Origin: Pandoraea pnomenusa
Lineage (GTDB): Bacteria > Pseudomonadota > Gammaproteobacteria > Burkholderiales > Burkholderiaceae
Direction: 5' to 3'
DNA: 64,000 nucleotides
Assembly: GCF_000767615.3 (NCBI RefSeq)
Contig: NZ_CP009553.3
Coordinates: 3,100,001 to 3,164,000 of the forward strand
The notes under the pieces are model-generated. The model was not told the DNA's origin. It worked only from the letters and a program-made list of their open reading frames with translations, and did not search any database. Shown here in pieces: positions 9,048-17,487 of this stretch. Within the stretch, counting starts at the first letter, position 1, and each line of letters begins with the position of its first letter. The position numbers and the translations under genes were made by a program.

Positions 9048-9915
9048 TTTCGCATCGCATCGCGGTGCCGCGGAGTCGCCGAACGTGCCGGACGTGCCGG
9101 ACGTCGTGGATGCCCGCGCGACCCCACGCTCGCCTGGCGACGTCACTGCCGCGCGTCTCGCCCCACAAGGATGGCTCGGCATTGCCGGTCTCGTCGGTAT
9201 CGTTCTGGCGTGGTGGCTGGGCATTGCGTGCCTGACGACACCGGGGTCGCTCGCTGCCCAGTTCTCGCCAGCCGCGGCATTGCATGCCCTGCCCGACCTG
9301 TTTCGCGACGAACAACTGAGTCTGCACATCCTCGCGAGCCTGCGGCGCATCGGCGTCGGCCTGGCAGGCGCCATCGTGCTGGGCGTGCCGCTCGGCTTCC
9401 TGATCGGCCGCGTCCGTTGGCTCGACAAGACCTTGACCCCGTCGTTGCAATTCCTTCGGATGATCTCGCCGCTGTCATGGATGCCGATAGCGGTGATGTC
9501 GCTCGGCGTTGGCGACCCGGCAGTCTATTTCCTGCTCGCGTTCGCGGCGCTCTGGCCGCTCGTCATGAGTACGGCGGCAGGCGTGACGCACATCGACCGT
9601 CGCTGGGTGCAACTCGGCGAGAGTCTGGCGGCAACGCGCTGGGAAATGCTCTGGCATGTCTACGTTCCGGGCATCGCCGCGCATGTACTGACGGGCGTGC
9701 GCCTTGCCATCGGGATTCTGTGGATCGTGCTGGTACCGGCGGAGATGCTCGGCGTGAACGCTGGCCTGGGGTATCTGATTCTCGACACCCGCGATCGCCT
9801 TGCCTACTCGGAGCTCACGGCGGTGATCCTCGTGATCGGGGTGCTGGGGTTCGCGCTCGACTGGGCGGCCCGCTACGTTTATCGCCGCTTCAGCGGCATC
9901 CAGCCGGAGGAATAA
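9040..9915 (+). CDS. ABC transporter permease (SsuC/NrtB-like)
   Basis: 291-residue inner-membrane subunit with a hydrophilic 45-residue N-tail and about six membrane helices. The EAA loop lies at about 205-225 (LGESLAATRWEMLWHVYVPG). The start is a TTG at 9040: CAGGAGGT at 9027-9034 sits at the right distance and no in-frame ATG comes before the first helix. It overlaps the preceding stop by 8 bp. It forms the importer with the two preceding genes and ends the operon, as the next gene is an unrelated rRNA-modifying enzyme. Confidence 0.87.
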   Translation: MSDFASHRGAAESPNVPDVPDVVDARATPRSPGDVTAARLAPQGWLGIAGLVGIVLAWWLGIACLTTPGSLAAQFSPAAALHALPDLFRDEQLSLHILASLRRIGVGLAGAIVLGVPLGFLIGRVRWLDKTLTPSLQFLRMISPLSWMPIAVMSLGVGDPAVYFLLAFAALWPLVMSTAAGVTHIDRRWVQLGESLAATRWEMLWHVYVPGIAAHVLTGVRLAIGILWIVLVPAEMLGVNAGLGYLILDTRDRLAYSELTAVILVIGVLGFALDWAARYVYRRFSGIQPEE

Positions 9916-9958
9916 GCGCATCCCGTCAGGGCCGTTACAATAGCGGCCTGAATTCACG

Positions 9959-10699
9959 ATGCCTGACGGAGAACGCATCATCGAGCTAGATCGCTTATTG
10001 CAATCGCAGGGCTTCGGCAGTCGCAAGATGTGCCGCAAGCTCATCGCGACCGGCGCATTCGCCATTGACGGCGTGGTCCATGACAACCCGCGCGAGTCCA
10101 TTGACCCGTCGGGGCTTCGGTTCACGCTGGACGGCGAGCCATGGGAGTACCGCGAGCACGTCTACGTGCTGCTGAACAAGCCTGCCGGCTACGAATGCTC
10201 CACGAGCCCCACGCATCATGAGGGCGTGCATTCGCTCCTGCCTCTACCGCTCGCCGTGCGCGGTGTGCAACCGGCCGGACGCCTCGATCAGGACACCACC
10301 GGCATGCTGCTGCTGTCCGACGACGGCCCGTTCCTTCACGCAATGATGTCGCCGCGGCGGCACGTGCCCAAGCGTTACGTGGCCACCACGAAGCATCCGG
10401 TCACGGAAGACATGCTCAAGGCATTGCGCGAAGGCGTACTGCTGCGCGACGAGACGGAACCGCTCGCGGCCACGGACGTCATGAGTCCTTCGCTGCATGA
10501 GATCGCCCTGACGATCACCCAAGGCAAATATCATCAAGTCAAACGGATGGTCGCCGCGGCGGGCAACCGCGTGGAGGGTCTGGTCAGAACGGCGATCGGC
10601 GGCCTGCCAATGGGCACGCTCGGGCCGGGCGAATGGCGTTACTTGTCGCCGGAAGAGTTGCTGTCCCTGCCCTACGACATTCCCGCATCGGGAAAATGA
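9959..10699 (+). CDS. rsuA: 16S rRNA pseudouridine(516) synthase
   Basis: 246 residues with an N-terminal S4-like RNA-binding domain (LDRLLQSQGFGSRKMCRKLI) and an RsuA/RluB/E/F catalytic domain. The catalytic aspartate lies in GRLDQDTTGMLLLSDDG, and KRYVA and ITQGKYHQVKRMVAAAGNRV follow. The last motif, and a length close to the E. coli enzyme (231 residues), favour RsuA over RluE, which lacks the S4 domain. It stands alone 44 bp after the ABC operon and converges with rlmJ. Confidence 0.87.
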   Translation: MPDGERIIELDRLLQSQGFGSRKMCRKLIATGAFAIDGVVHDNPRESIDPSGLRFTLDGEPWEYREHVYVLLNKPAGYECSTSPTHHEGVHSLLPLPLAVRGVQPAGRLDQDTTGMLLLSDDGPFLHAMMSPRRHVPKRYVATTKHPVTEDMLKALREGVLLRDETEPLAATDVMSPSLHEIALTITQGKYHQVKRMVAAAGNRVEGLVRTAIGGLPMGTLGPGEWRYLSPEELLSLPYDIPASGK

Positions 10700-10724
10700 G
10701 CCCCGCCCGGACGGACCGCCAGGA

Positions 10725-11597
10725 TCAGCTCTGGCGGCCTTCGAGCAGGAATTGCGCGCCCTTGTCCTGGCCCAGCGTCTTGACCAGATAAGGCATCGTG
10801 GTCTTGAGGGTGTCTTGCAGCATGTACGGCGGATTCACGACGAACATGCCGCTGCCGTGCAGGCCAAGGCCGCCCGGCACCGGATTGCATACGGTGAGCG
10901 CCACATGCACCCAGTTCTTGATCGGCTGCCCGTTGATCGTGAGACGCTTCATGCGCTCTGGCAACTGCGAGGCCTCACGGCGCTGTACCAGCGGATACCA
11001 CACGGCGTACATGCCGGTCGGGAAACGGTCGAGGCCTTCCTGCACGGTCTGCGTCGCGCGCGCGTAATCCCGCTTGTCCTCATAAGACGGATCGATGAGC
11101 GTGAAGGCACGGCGCGAGGCTGGCGGCAAAATCGTTTTCAGCCCCGCAAAGCCGTCCGCGCCGAATATCATCGTGCGGCGCGCCACCGCCCGTCCCTGCG
11201 CTTCAAAGTTCTCGCGCAGCACGTCCTGCTCGGTCGGGTGCATCTCGAACAGTCGCAGGCGGTCCCGATCCCCCAGCAGTTGCAGCGCGAAGTAAGGCGA
11301 TCCGGGGTAATAGCGCAAATGGCCATCGGGATTGAATTCGCGCACCAGCGCAACGTAGTCGGCAAGCGCCGGCGGCAAGTCGTCACGCCCCCACAGGCGA
11401 CCGATACCGGTCTCGTACTCGCCCGTCTTGTCGGCCCATTTGCCGTCGAGCGCGTAACCGCCCGCCCCCGCATGCGTGTCGATGTACCAGAACGCCGTAT
11501 CCTTTTGGCGCATGTAATCGATGCATTCAACGGCGATAAAGTGTTTGAGTACGTCGGCGTGATTGCCGGCGTGAAAGGCGTGGCGGTAGCTGAACAT
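10725..11597 (-). CDS. rlmJ: 23S rRNA (adenine-2030-N6)-methyltransferase
   Basis: 290 residues; uses S-adenosylmethionine to methylate A2030 of 23S rRNA. Family hallmarks are MFSYRHAFHAGNHADVLKH at the N-terminus, DTHAGAG (SAM motif I) and the catalytic motif LIDPSYEDKRDY (motif IV, DPPY-like), and NWVHVALTV near the end. Length matches E. coli RlmJ (280). The gene is coupled to tag: the TAA of tag shares one base with this ATG (TAATG at 11595-11599). It is convergent with rsuA, so two rRNA-modifying genes meet here. Confidence 0.95.
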   Translation of the reverse strand: MFSYRHAFHAGNHADVLKHFIAVECIDYMRQKDTAFWYIDTHAGAGGYALDGKWADKTGEYETGIGRLWGRDDLPPALADYVALVREFNPDGHLRYYPGSPYFALQLLGDRDRLRLFEMHPTEQDVLRENFEAQGRAVARRTMIFGADGFAGLKTILPPASRRAFTLIDPSYEDKRDYARATQTVQEGLDRFPTGMYAVWYPLVQRREASQLPERMKRLTINGQPIKNWVHVALTVCNPVPGGLGLHGSGMFVVNPPYMLQDTLKTTMPYLVKTLGQDKGAQFLLEGRQS

Positions 11598-12268
11598 TAG
11601 GCAGATCCTGATTCGTCAGGCGCGATTGTAGCCGACGACGCCCCCGCCCGGCGTTTCCGGGGAGGCGACACACGCAACAAGCTCGTTGCGCCCGGATGCG
11701 ATTTGACGGCCTTGTGCCGCGGACATGCGACCAGATGGTCGTTCACCATGCCGCTCGCCTGCATGAACGAATAGCAGATGGTCGAGCCCACGAACGTGAA
11801 TCCGGCCTTCTTCAGCGCCTTGCTCATTGCGTCGGACACGGCGGTGCTCGCAGGCACCTCGTTGAGCGATGTCCAGCGATTTTGTAGCGGCTCGCCTCCG
11901 ACGAATTGCCAGACGAAATCGCTGAAACGCGTGCCCGAGGCCTCCATCGCCAGGTACGCCCGTGCCCCCTTGATGACGCCCGCGACCTTGAGACGGTTAC
12001 GCACGATGCCCGCATTCGCCATCAGGCGCGCTTCGTCATCCGGGCCGTAGGCGGCGATGCGCATCGGATCGAAGCCGTCGAAGGCCTCGCGATAGTTTTC
12101 GCGCTTTTTCAGGATGGTGGACCACGACAACCCCGCCTGGGCGCCTTCGAGCATCAACAACTCGAACAACGCCTGCGAATCGCGCAGCGGCACCCCCCAT
12201 TCCTCGTCGTGATATCGACGATATTGCTCGAAGCCCTCGCTCCACGGACAGCGTTCCATGCGTTCCAT
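11597..12268 (-). CDS. tag: DNA-3-methyladenine glycosylase I
   Basis: 223 residues; removes 3-methyladenine from alkylated DNA in base excision repair. MERCPWS at the N-terminus holds the first zinc cysteine, YHDEEWGVPLRD the histidine, and NDHLVACPRH the second half of the Cys-His-His-Cys zinc site. LFELLMLEGAQAGLSWSTILKKRENYR is the helix-hairpin-helix family core. A longer open frame exists, but the ATG at 12268 follows GAGGCAAGGA; another ATG 9 bp later (12259) also begins MERCPWS. The basic C-terminal tail of about 30 residues is not conserved. Translationally coupled to rlmJ. Confidence 0.92.
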   Translation of the reverse strand: MERMERCPWSEGFEQYRRYHDEEWGVPLRDSQALFELLMLEGAQAGLSWSTILKKRENYREAFDGFDPMRIAAYGPDDEARLMANAGIVRNRLKVAGVIKGARAYLAMEASGTRFSDFVWQFVGGEPLQNRWTSLNEVPASTAVSDAMSKALKKAGFTFVGSTICYSFMQASGMVNDHLVACPRHKAVKSHPGATSLLRVSPPRKRRAGASSATIAPDESGSA

Positions 12269-12616
12269 GCGTTCCTTGCCTCTCGATAGTTGCGTTCGCG
12301 CGACTGCGCCGCGAAACGATGCAGACGAATGGAGCCAGTTTGCCAGCAATCGCCGGCGAAGCGAAACGACATCCCGTGCTTGACGCGATTTTGCGTCACG
12401 AGGCTATATCGGTACGGAATCTTCCGCGGCCCGCGCCAGACAATGCCCAAGCCGCGCGGGCCGGCAGAGGCCGGCGCAGCAGCCCGTGACCGCCCCGCCC
12501 ATTCGGCACAGACCGGCAATCCGGTGCTCTCTGACGCTCCGACGCTCCGGCGCTCCGGCCCTCGCCACGCCACCTCCCCGAGGCACACTCGCAGGCGGGG
12601 GACGTCGTCCAGACGC
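12269..12616. other. Intergenic, no gene recognised
   Basis: Between tag and the SDR gene, both leftward. A plus-strand TTGACG...CTATAT pair (12380-12409, 18-bp spacer) is present but faces the end of a leftward gene. Three near-copies of a 9-bp GACGCTCCG motif sit near 12533-12560. No convincing ORF or structured RNA. Confidence 0.5.
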
Positions 12617-13378
12617 CTATACCATCAACTGCCCACCGTTGACCTCGATGATCTGCCCCGTCACATAGCTCGCCAGCGTCTCCGACGCGAGGTACAGAAA
12701 CGCGCCGGCGCATTCGTCCGGCTCGCCCAGACGCCCCATCGGAATGCTCTGGCGGAAAGCCTCGATCTGCGCTTCGGTGCTGAACTGCTCGTGGAACGGC
12801 GTCATGATGACGCCGGGCGACACGGCGTTCACACGGATGCGATCAGGCATGAGCTCCTTGGCCATGCCGCGCGTGAGCGTGCTCACGAAGCCCTTGGACG
12901 CCGCGTAGATCAGCGCGCCGGGCCCGCCACCGTGGCGCGCGGCAATCGACGTCACATTGACGATCGCACCGCCGCCCTGCCTGCGCATGGCGGGCACGAC
13001 AGCGCGCGAGAACGCAACGACAGAGCGTGCGTTGACGTTGATCACCTCGTCGAAGTACGCGTCCGTCACCTCGGTGAACGGCGTTCGCCGGACCAGACTG
13101 CCCGCATTGTTGATGAGGACATCGATGCGCCCGAACGTGTCGAGCACGCGCGCCACGGCCGCGTCCACCGCGTCGCTGTCGGCCACGTCCGCGGCCACTG
13201 TCATGGCCTGCACGCCATGCGCGCGAACCGCCTGCGCCACCGCTTCGGCCTTGCCCTCCGAACGGTTGTAGTGCACGGCCACGTTCGCGCCATGCGCCGC
13301 GAACGCCCTGGCCGCCGAGGCGCCAATGCCGGTGCTGGCGCCGGTGACGAGGACAAACTTGCCTTTCAGATCTTCCAT
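12617..13378 (-). CDS. SDR-family NAD(P)-dependent oxidoreductase
   Basis: 253-residue classical short-chain dehydrogenase. The cofactor motif is TGASTGIG (residues 11-18), with NNAG, the catalytic Ser (VNVTSIAARHGG), YxxxK (YAASKGF) and the C-terminal family end TGQIIEVNGGQLMV. The His/Asn after the first strand (VAVHYNRSEGKA) suggests NADP preference, an inference. The ATG at 13378 follows GGGAGCG; a longer frame lacks support. It lies downstream of the diketo-acid hydrolase and the fuconate-type SDR in the GntR cluster, so a sugar or sugar-acid substrate is likely. The 112-bp gap before it leaves room for a separate promoter. Confidence 0.8.
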   Translation of the reverse strand: MEDLKGKFVLVTGASTGIGASAARAFAAHGANVAVHYNRSEGKAEAVAQAVRAHGVQAMTVAADVADSDAVDAAVARVLDTFGRIDVLINNAGSLVRRTPFTEVTDAYFDEVINVNARSVVAFSRAVVPAMRRQGGGAIVNVTSIAARHGGGPGALIYAASKGFVSTLTRGMAKELMPDRIRVNAVSPGVIMTPFHEQFSTEAQIEAFRQSIPMGRLGEPDECAGAFLYLASETLASYVTGQIIEVNGGQLMV

Positions 13379-13490
13379 GATGAATCGCTCCCGCGACGGT
13401 CTGGTCTCAAGGTGAGGACGATCGCGACGCTCCGCGCCGCGCAACGTCCTTCACCGTACACGATGCAGATGACGAGAATCGGGCACGCGC

Positions 13491-14351
13491 TCAATCGAGC
13501 CAGTGCGTGTCGTACGCAACGACTTCCTGCGTCTGCTCGCCCAATCCGTCGATGCCCAGGCGCATGACGTCGCCCGGCTTGAGGTACAGGGGCGGCTTGT
13601 GCCCCATGCCCACCCCCGGCGGCGTCCCGGTCGTCACCAGATCGCCCGGCCTGAGCGTGGCGAACTGGCTCATGTAGTGCACGAGGTAGGCCACGTTGAA
13701 GATCATCGTCGACGTATTGCCGGTTTGCCGGCGCACGCCGTTCACGTCCAGCCACATGCCCAGTCGCTGCGGATCGCGAATCTCGTCCGTGGTGACGAGC
13801 CACGGCCCGACCGGCCCGAACGTGTCGAAACCCTTGCCCTTGTCCCACGTGCCGCCGCGCTCGATCTGATACTCGCGCTCGGACACGTCGTTCACGATGC
13901 AGTAGCCCGCCACGTAATCGAGCGCGCTCTCCAGCGGCACGTAACGCGCCGTGGTGCCGATCACGAACCCGAGCTCCACTTCCCAGTCTCCCTTCACGGC
14001 GCCTTTGGGTAGCACCACGGGGTCGTTCGGACCGTTCAGACAGTTCTCCCACTTCGTGAAGAGTACCGGCTCGGACGGTGCGGCCAGCCCCGCCTCCGCC
14101 GCGTGATCGCTGTAATTGAGGCCGACGGCAAGAAACTTGCCGACCCCCGAATACGGCACGCCCAGCCGACCCGGCGAGCGCACGACAGGCAACGCCGCGA
14201 CATCGAGCGCGCGCAATGCCGCCAGTCCTTGCGGACTGAGCGTCTCCGGCGTGATGTCGGCGAGCACATTGGACAGATCACGCACCTGGCCGTCGGCGTC
14301 GAGCAGGCCCGGCTTTTCCTGGCCCTTCGGGCCGTAACGCAGCAGTTTCAA
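13491..14351 (-). CDS. FAH-family hydrolase, probably 2,4-diketo-3-deoxy-L-fuconate/rhamnonate hydrolase
   Basis: 286 residues of the fumarylacetoacetate-hydrolase fold. Metal ligands are visible in the EVELGFVIG and NDVSEREYQ regions, with GPWLVTTDEI, TMIFNVAYLVHYMS and LRPGDLVTTGTPPGVGMG. The start is a TTG at 14351 (LKLLRYGPKG): AAGGAG lies 7 bp upstream and homologues begin KLLRYG. It follows a 2-keto-3-deoxy-L-fuconate dehydrogenase-like SDR by 19 bp. In the non-phosphorylative L-fucose and L-rhamnose routes that dehydrogenase makes the 2,4-diketo acid and an FAH enzyme splits it to pyruvate and lactate. That assignment is from context and family; the sequence alone shows only an FAH enzyme. 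Confidence 0.78.
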   Translation of the reverse strand: MKLLRYGPKGQEKPGLLDADGQVRDLSNVLADITPETLSPQGLAALRALDVAALPVVRSPGRLGVPYSGVGKFLAVGLNYSDHAAEAGLAAPSEPVLFTKWENCLNGPNDPVVLPKGAVKGDWEVELGFVIGTTARYVPLESALDYVAGYCIVNDVSEREYQIERGGTWDKGKGFDTFGPVGPWLVTTDEIRDPQRLGMWLDVNGVRRQTGNTSTMIFNVAYLVHYMSQFATLRPGDLVTTGTPPGVGMGHKPPLYLKPGDVMRLGIDGLGEQTQEVVAYDTHWLD

Positions 14352-14370
14352 AGCAAATCTCCTTGCGACA

Positions 14371-15126
14371 TCAATTGGACCAGCCACCATCGATCACATG
14401 GCTGGCACCCGTGGTAAAAGCGGATTCGTCGGAACCCAGGTACACGGCCAGCGAGGCGATTTCGTCGGGAGACCCAACGCGGCCCATCGGCTGACGCGCC
14501 ACGAATTGCTCGCGCACCGCGGCCAGCGTTACACCCGCGGCCTGAGCCTGTGTCGCGATACGCTCACGCAGCGAAGGCGACTCCACCGTGCCCGGACAAA
14601 TCGCGTTGCAGCGAATCCCCCGGCCGACGAAGTCGGCGGCGATCGACTTCGTCAGTCCGATCACGGCCGCCTTCGTCGTGCCGTAGGCGAAGCGGTTGGC
14701 CACGCCCTTCACGCTCGACGCGGCCGACGACATGTTGATGATCGCTCCGCCGCCTGCCGCCAGCATCGCGGGCAGGAACGCGCGCGTGGTGCGGTACATG
14801 CTCTTGACGTTCAGATCGAACGAGAAGTCCCATGCCGCGTCGTCGCATTCGAGAATCGAGCCGTGATGGACGAAACCCGCGCAGTTGAATAGCACGTCGA
14901 TCGCACCCAGTTCATGCGCGATCGCCGCGACCGCTGCCTGATCGGTAACGTCGAGCGGACGGCGCAACAGGTTCGCATGGTCGTCGAGTTGCGCGAGCGT
15001 CTGCGCGTTGAGATCGGTCGCGATCACCCGCGCGCCCTCGCACAGGTAGGCTTCGACAGTGGCGCGGCCGATGCCTTGCGCGGCTGCCGTAATGACCGCG
15101 GTCTTGCCCGCCAGTCGTCCATTCAT
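14371..15126 (-). CDS. SDR, probably 2-keto-3-deoxy-L-fuconate dehydrogenase
   Basis: 251-residue short-chain dehydrogenase. TAAAQGIGR is the dinucleotide site, and ATDLN after beta-2 carries the aspartate that favours NAD. NCAGFVHHGSILE, NMSSAASSVKG (Ser), YGTTKAAVIGLTKS (Tyr-Lys) and GASHVIDGGWSN follow. FNCAGFVHHG, CPGTVESPSL and ARQPMGRVGSPDEIA match the KDF/KDR dehydrogenases of the L-fucose and L-rhamnose pathways and human DHRS6-like enzymes. It shares an ATGA overlap (15123-15126) with the GntR regulator and precedes the diketo-acid hydrolase. Fuconate dehydratase, lactonase and a sugar transporter are not in the window. Confidence 0.8.
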   Translation of the reverse strand: MNGRLAGKTAVITAAAQGIGRATVEAYLCEGARVIATDLNAQTLAQLDDHANLLRRPLDVTDQAAVAAIAHELGAIDVLFNCAGFVHHGSILECDDAAWDFSFDLNVKSMYRTTRAFLPAMLAAGGGAIINMSSAASSVKGVANRFAYGTTKAAVIGLTKSIAADFVGRGIRCNAICPGTVESPSLRERIATQAQAAGVTLAAVREQFVARQPMGRVGSPDEIASLAVYLGSDESAFTTGASHVIDGGWSN

Positions 15127-15839
15127 GGATGCTCCTCCCGGGCCAGCGAGGCCGATGCGGCATAGGCGTCACGCACGCGACAGAGATGACGTTGCATCGC
15201 CCGCGCCGCATGTTCCGGGTCGCGTGCTTCGAGCGCGTCGAGAATCCCTCGATGGTCCTCCAGACTGCGCGCCAATACACCGGCCACCTGCGACGTGACG
15301 CCACGGCTTTTCTTGCCCAGTAAATAAAGGCTGTTTGCGATGCTCTGCAGGAACGGGTTCCCGCAGGCGTCGATGATCGCCTCATGAAAGGCCATGTCCG
15401 CCGCGGCAAACTGCTCGGGGCTCGCCAGCAGCGCCTGCTCGTCGTCGACGAGCGCATGCAGGCGCGCCAGATCCGCGCCGTGCATCCGCGTGGCCGCGAG
15501 CGCGGCAACCCCCGGTTCGATCACCAGACGCGCATCGAATAACGCCTCGAGCGTGCCCGCATTGAGCTCGATCACCATCTCGAGCGGCTCGAGCAGTTCG
15601 CGCATCTCCAGCGAGCCGACGAAGGTGCCCTCGCCCTGCCGGATGCGCAGCAGCCCGAGCAGCGCCAGGCCACGAATCGCTTCGCGTACCGCGGGACGCC
15701 CGACGCCGAGCATGCTCGCGAGGTCGCGCTCGGGCGGCAACTGCTGGCCGGGCTTGAGCAGACCGGTGCGGATCATCGTGAGCAAGCGCTGCGCGACCTG
15801 CTCCGAGACGGAAACCTGCACGATGGGTTCGAAAGACAT
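15123..15839 (-). CDS. GntR-family (FadR/FCD) regulator
   Basis: 238 residues: winged helix at 1-75 (SEQVAQRLLTMIRTG, LPPERDLASMLGVGRPAVREAIRGLALLGLLRIRQGEGTFV, quoted in parts) and an all-helical FCD ligand domain whose metal-binding pattern is DMAFHEAI...GNPFL...DHRGILDAL. I chose the ATG at 15839 (MSFEPIVQ); an ATG five codons earlier (15854) is possible. It begins the leftward sugar-acid cluster and overlaps the next gene by 4 bp. A perfect TGGT-N3-ACCA element lies about 50 bp upstream, so it probably represses its own operon. Confidence 0.88.
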   Translation of the reverse strand: MSFEPIVQVSVSEQVAQRLLTMIRTGLLKPGQQLPPERDLASMLGVGRPAVREAIRGLALLGLLRIRQGEGTFVGSLEMRELLEPLEMVIELNAGTLEALFDARLVIEPGVAALAATRMHGADLARLHALVDDEQALLASPEQFAAADMAFHEAIIDACGNPFLQSIANSLYLLGKKSRGVTSQVAGVLARSLEDHRGILDALEARDPEHAARAMQRHLCRVRDAYAASASLAREEHP

Positions 15840-16256
15840 GTATTGAGGATGCAAGCCAGCGAAAAACCGCCCACGCCCGCATTCAGTGGTAAGACCAATG
15901 ACCGGAACACTACGCTTGTCACTGATGATGTGTCAACGGCGGCGCGTCCATCCGCTCGCCCGCCGCGCCTGCCGTCCCTGCGCACGCAGCACCGTTTGTC
16001 CGGGGAATGCCGTAGTGCATGCCGGACCAGGGTCATGGGTGTGAGCGGTGCAAATCGAGCGGCCATGCGCCTTACAGCGCCGCCGTGACTGGCGGGTCGC
16101 CGCGCTCGCGAACCACGTCTTTCGGTTGTCGGGGTGTCATTTTTCTGCGACCATGGTCCGCCGCCTCGACGTTCTCATCGGGGCAATGTTCCCGCCGTTG
16201 CCTGATCCGCCGTATCTCGCGCCGCACCCGTTTCCCGAATTCTGGAGTCTCCGACG
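15840..16256. other. Divergent control region between GntR operon and chaA
   Basis: Holds the GntR operator (15887-15897) and must hold promoters for both the leftward sugar-acid operon and rightward chaA. Apart from the operator I see no strong -35/-10 pair and no structured element. Open frames here lack start signals and family resemblance. Confidence 0.5.
15887..15897. promoter_or_regulatory. Putative FadR-type GntR operator TGGTAAGACCA
   Basis: A perfect TGGT-AAG-ACCA palindrome, the known half-site arrangement (TNGTNNNACNA) of FadR-subfamily GntR regulators. It lies 48 bp before the start of the FCD-type regulator gene. Confidence 0.65.
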
Positions 16257-17339
16257 ATGTCCTCCTCAAAGACCGCCAAGCTGGGCCACTGGACCATGTA
16301 TATGCCCATCGTGGCCCTCGTTGTCCTGGGTATTGCCGGCTTCATGCCCAATGGCGCCGCGCTCGTGTTGTGCGCGGCCGCGTTGGCAGGCGCCGTGTTC
16401 GCCGCCGTGCACCACGCCGAGACCGTCGCCCACAAGGTCGGCGAGCCGTTCGGCACGCTGGTGCTTGCTGTCGCCGTGACGATCATCGAAGTGGCGCTGA
16501 TCGTGTCGGTCATGCTCTCCGGTGGCCCCGACAAGGCAGGTCTCGCGCGCGACACGGTATTCGCCGCGATCATGATCGTGTCGACCGGCATCGTCGGCCT
16601 GTGTCTGCTGTTCGGGGGTGTGCGCCACCACACGCAGGGCTTTCACGTGGAAGGCGCGAGCGCCGCGCTGGCGGTGCTGTGCGCCCTGTCGGTCCTCACG
16701 CTGGTATTGCCGAATTACACGAGCTCCGTGATCGGCCCGGGCCTCACGGCCTCGCAACTGGCCTTCGAAGGGATGATCTCGCTGGTGCTGTACATGGTGT
16801 TCGTGTTCGTGCAGACGGTGAGCCACCGCGATTACTTCCTCGCCAAGGCGCCCAGCGAAGAGGTGCACGTTCCCCCGCCGTCGCGTCGCACGGCGGTGCT
16901 GAGCCTGGGGCTGCTGGTCGTTGCGCTGCTCGCGGTCGTGGGGTTGGCGAAGAAGCTCTCGCCGGCGGTCGAACAGGCCGTCGCGCAAGCGGGTGCGCCC
17001 AAGGCCGTCGTCGGTATCGTGATTGCCGCCCTGGTCTTGTTGCCGGAAGGATTGGCGGCATTGCGCGCCGCACGGGCGAATAAGCTTCAGACGAGTCTGA
17101 ATCTGGCGTTGGGCTCGGCGCTGGCCAGCATCGGCCTGACGATCCCCACGGTAGCGGCGGTCTCGCTGGTGCTCGATCAGCAGATCGAACTCGGCCTTGC
17201 GCCGAAGGAAACGGTGTTGCTGGCCGTCACGCTGCTCGTTGGCGTGATCACGCTGGGCACCGGCCGCACCACGGTGCTGCAGGGTGCCGTTCACCTGGTG
17301 CTTTTCGCGGCCTTCCTGTTCCTGGCGATCGTGCCCTGA
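16257..17339 (+). CDS. chaA: Calcium/sodium:proton antiporter
   Basis: 360-residue inner-membrane cation exchanger of the CaCA superfamily, close in length to E. coli ChaA (366). About eleven hydrophobic segments. The two alpha-repeats are clear: GEPFGTLVLAVAVTIIEVALI (about 63-83, quoted in part) with its acidic residue, and LLPEGLAALRAARANKLQ followed by LNLALGSALASIGLTIPT (about 260-300). A histidine-bearing loop (GGVRHHTQGFHVEGA) separates the halves. Expected role is export of Ca2+, Na+ or K+ in exchange for protons at alkaline pH. Single gene with no co-transcribed neighbour. Confidence 0.9.
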   Translation: MSSSKTAKLGHWTMYMPIVALVVLGIAGFMPNGAALVLCAAALAGAVFAAVHHAETVAHKVGEPFGTLVLAVAVTIIEVALIVSVMLSGGPDKAGLARDTVFAAIMIVSTGIVGLCLLFGGVRHHTQGFHVEGASAALAVLCALSVLTLVLPNYTSSVIGPGLTASQLAFEGMISLVLYMVFVFVQTVSHRDYFLAKAPSEEVHVPPPSRRTAVLSLGLLVVALLAVVGLAKKLSPAVEQAVAQAGAPKAVVGIVIAALVLLPEGLAALRAARANKLQTSLNLALGSALASIGLTIPTVAAVSLVLDQQIELGLAPKETVLLAVTLLVGVITLGTGRTTVLQGAVHLVLFAAFLFLAIVP

Positions 17340-17380
17340 ACCGGGCGCGGCGCAGAAGCGAGGGCGACACGACGACAGAC

Positions 17381-17416
17381 GGGCCCGGCATCGCCGACGG
17401 CGTTGCGCCGGGCCCA
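17381..17416. other. Strong GC stem-loop after chaA
   Basis: Nine-base arms GGGCCCGGC / GCCGGGCCC surround a loop that itself can form a small CGCC/GGCG hairpin. There is no T run on either strand, so this is not a canonical intrinsic terminator, though it could stop or stabilise the chaA message. Confidence 0.35.
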
Positions 17417-17487
17417 CACGCCGAAATGCCCGACGTCCGGTCGACGTGCCGCCGGGGTCGGCCAGCGCCCTGCCGGCACGCTCCCGC

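Noticed and set aside
12380..12409. Plus-strand promoter-like pair between tag and the SDR gene
   Set aside because: Spacer is 18-19 bp, and it points into the end of a leftward gene with nothing rightward to transcribe.
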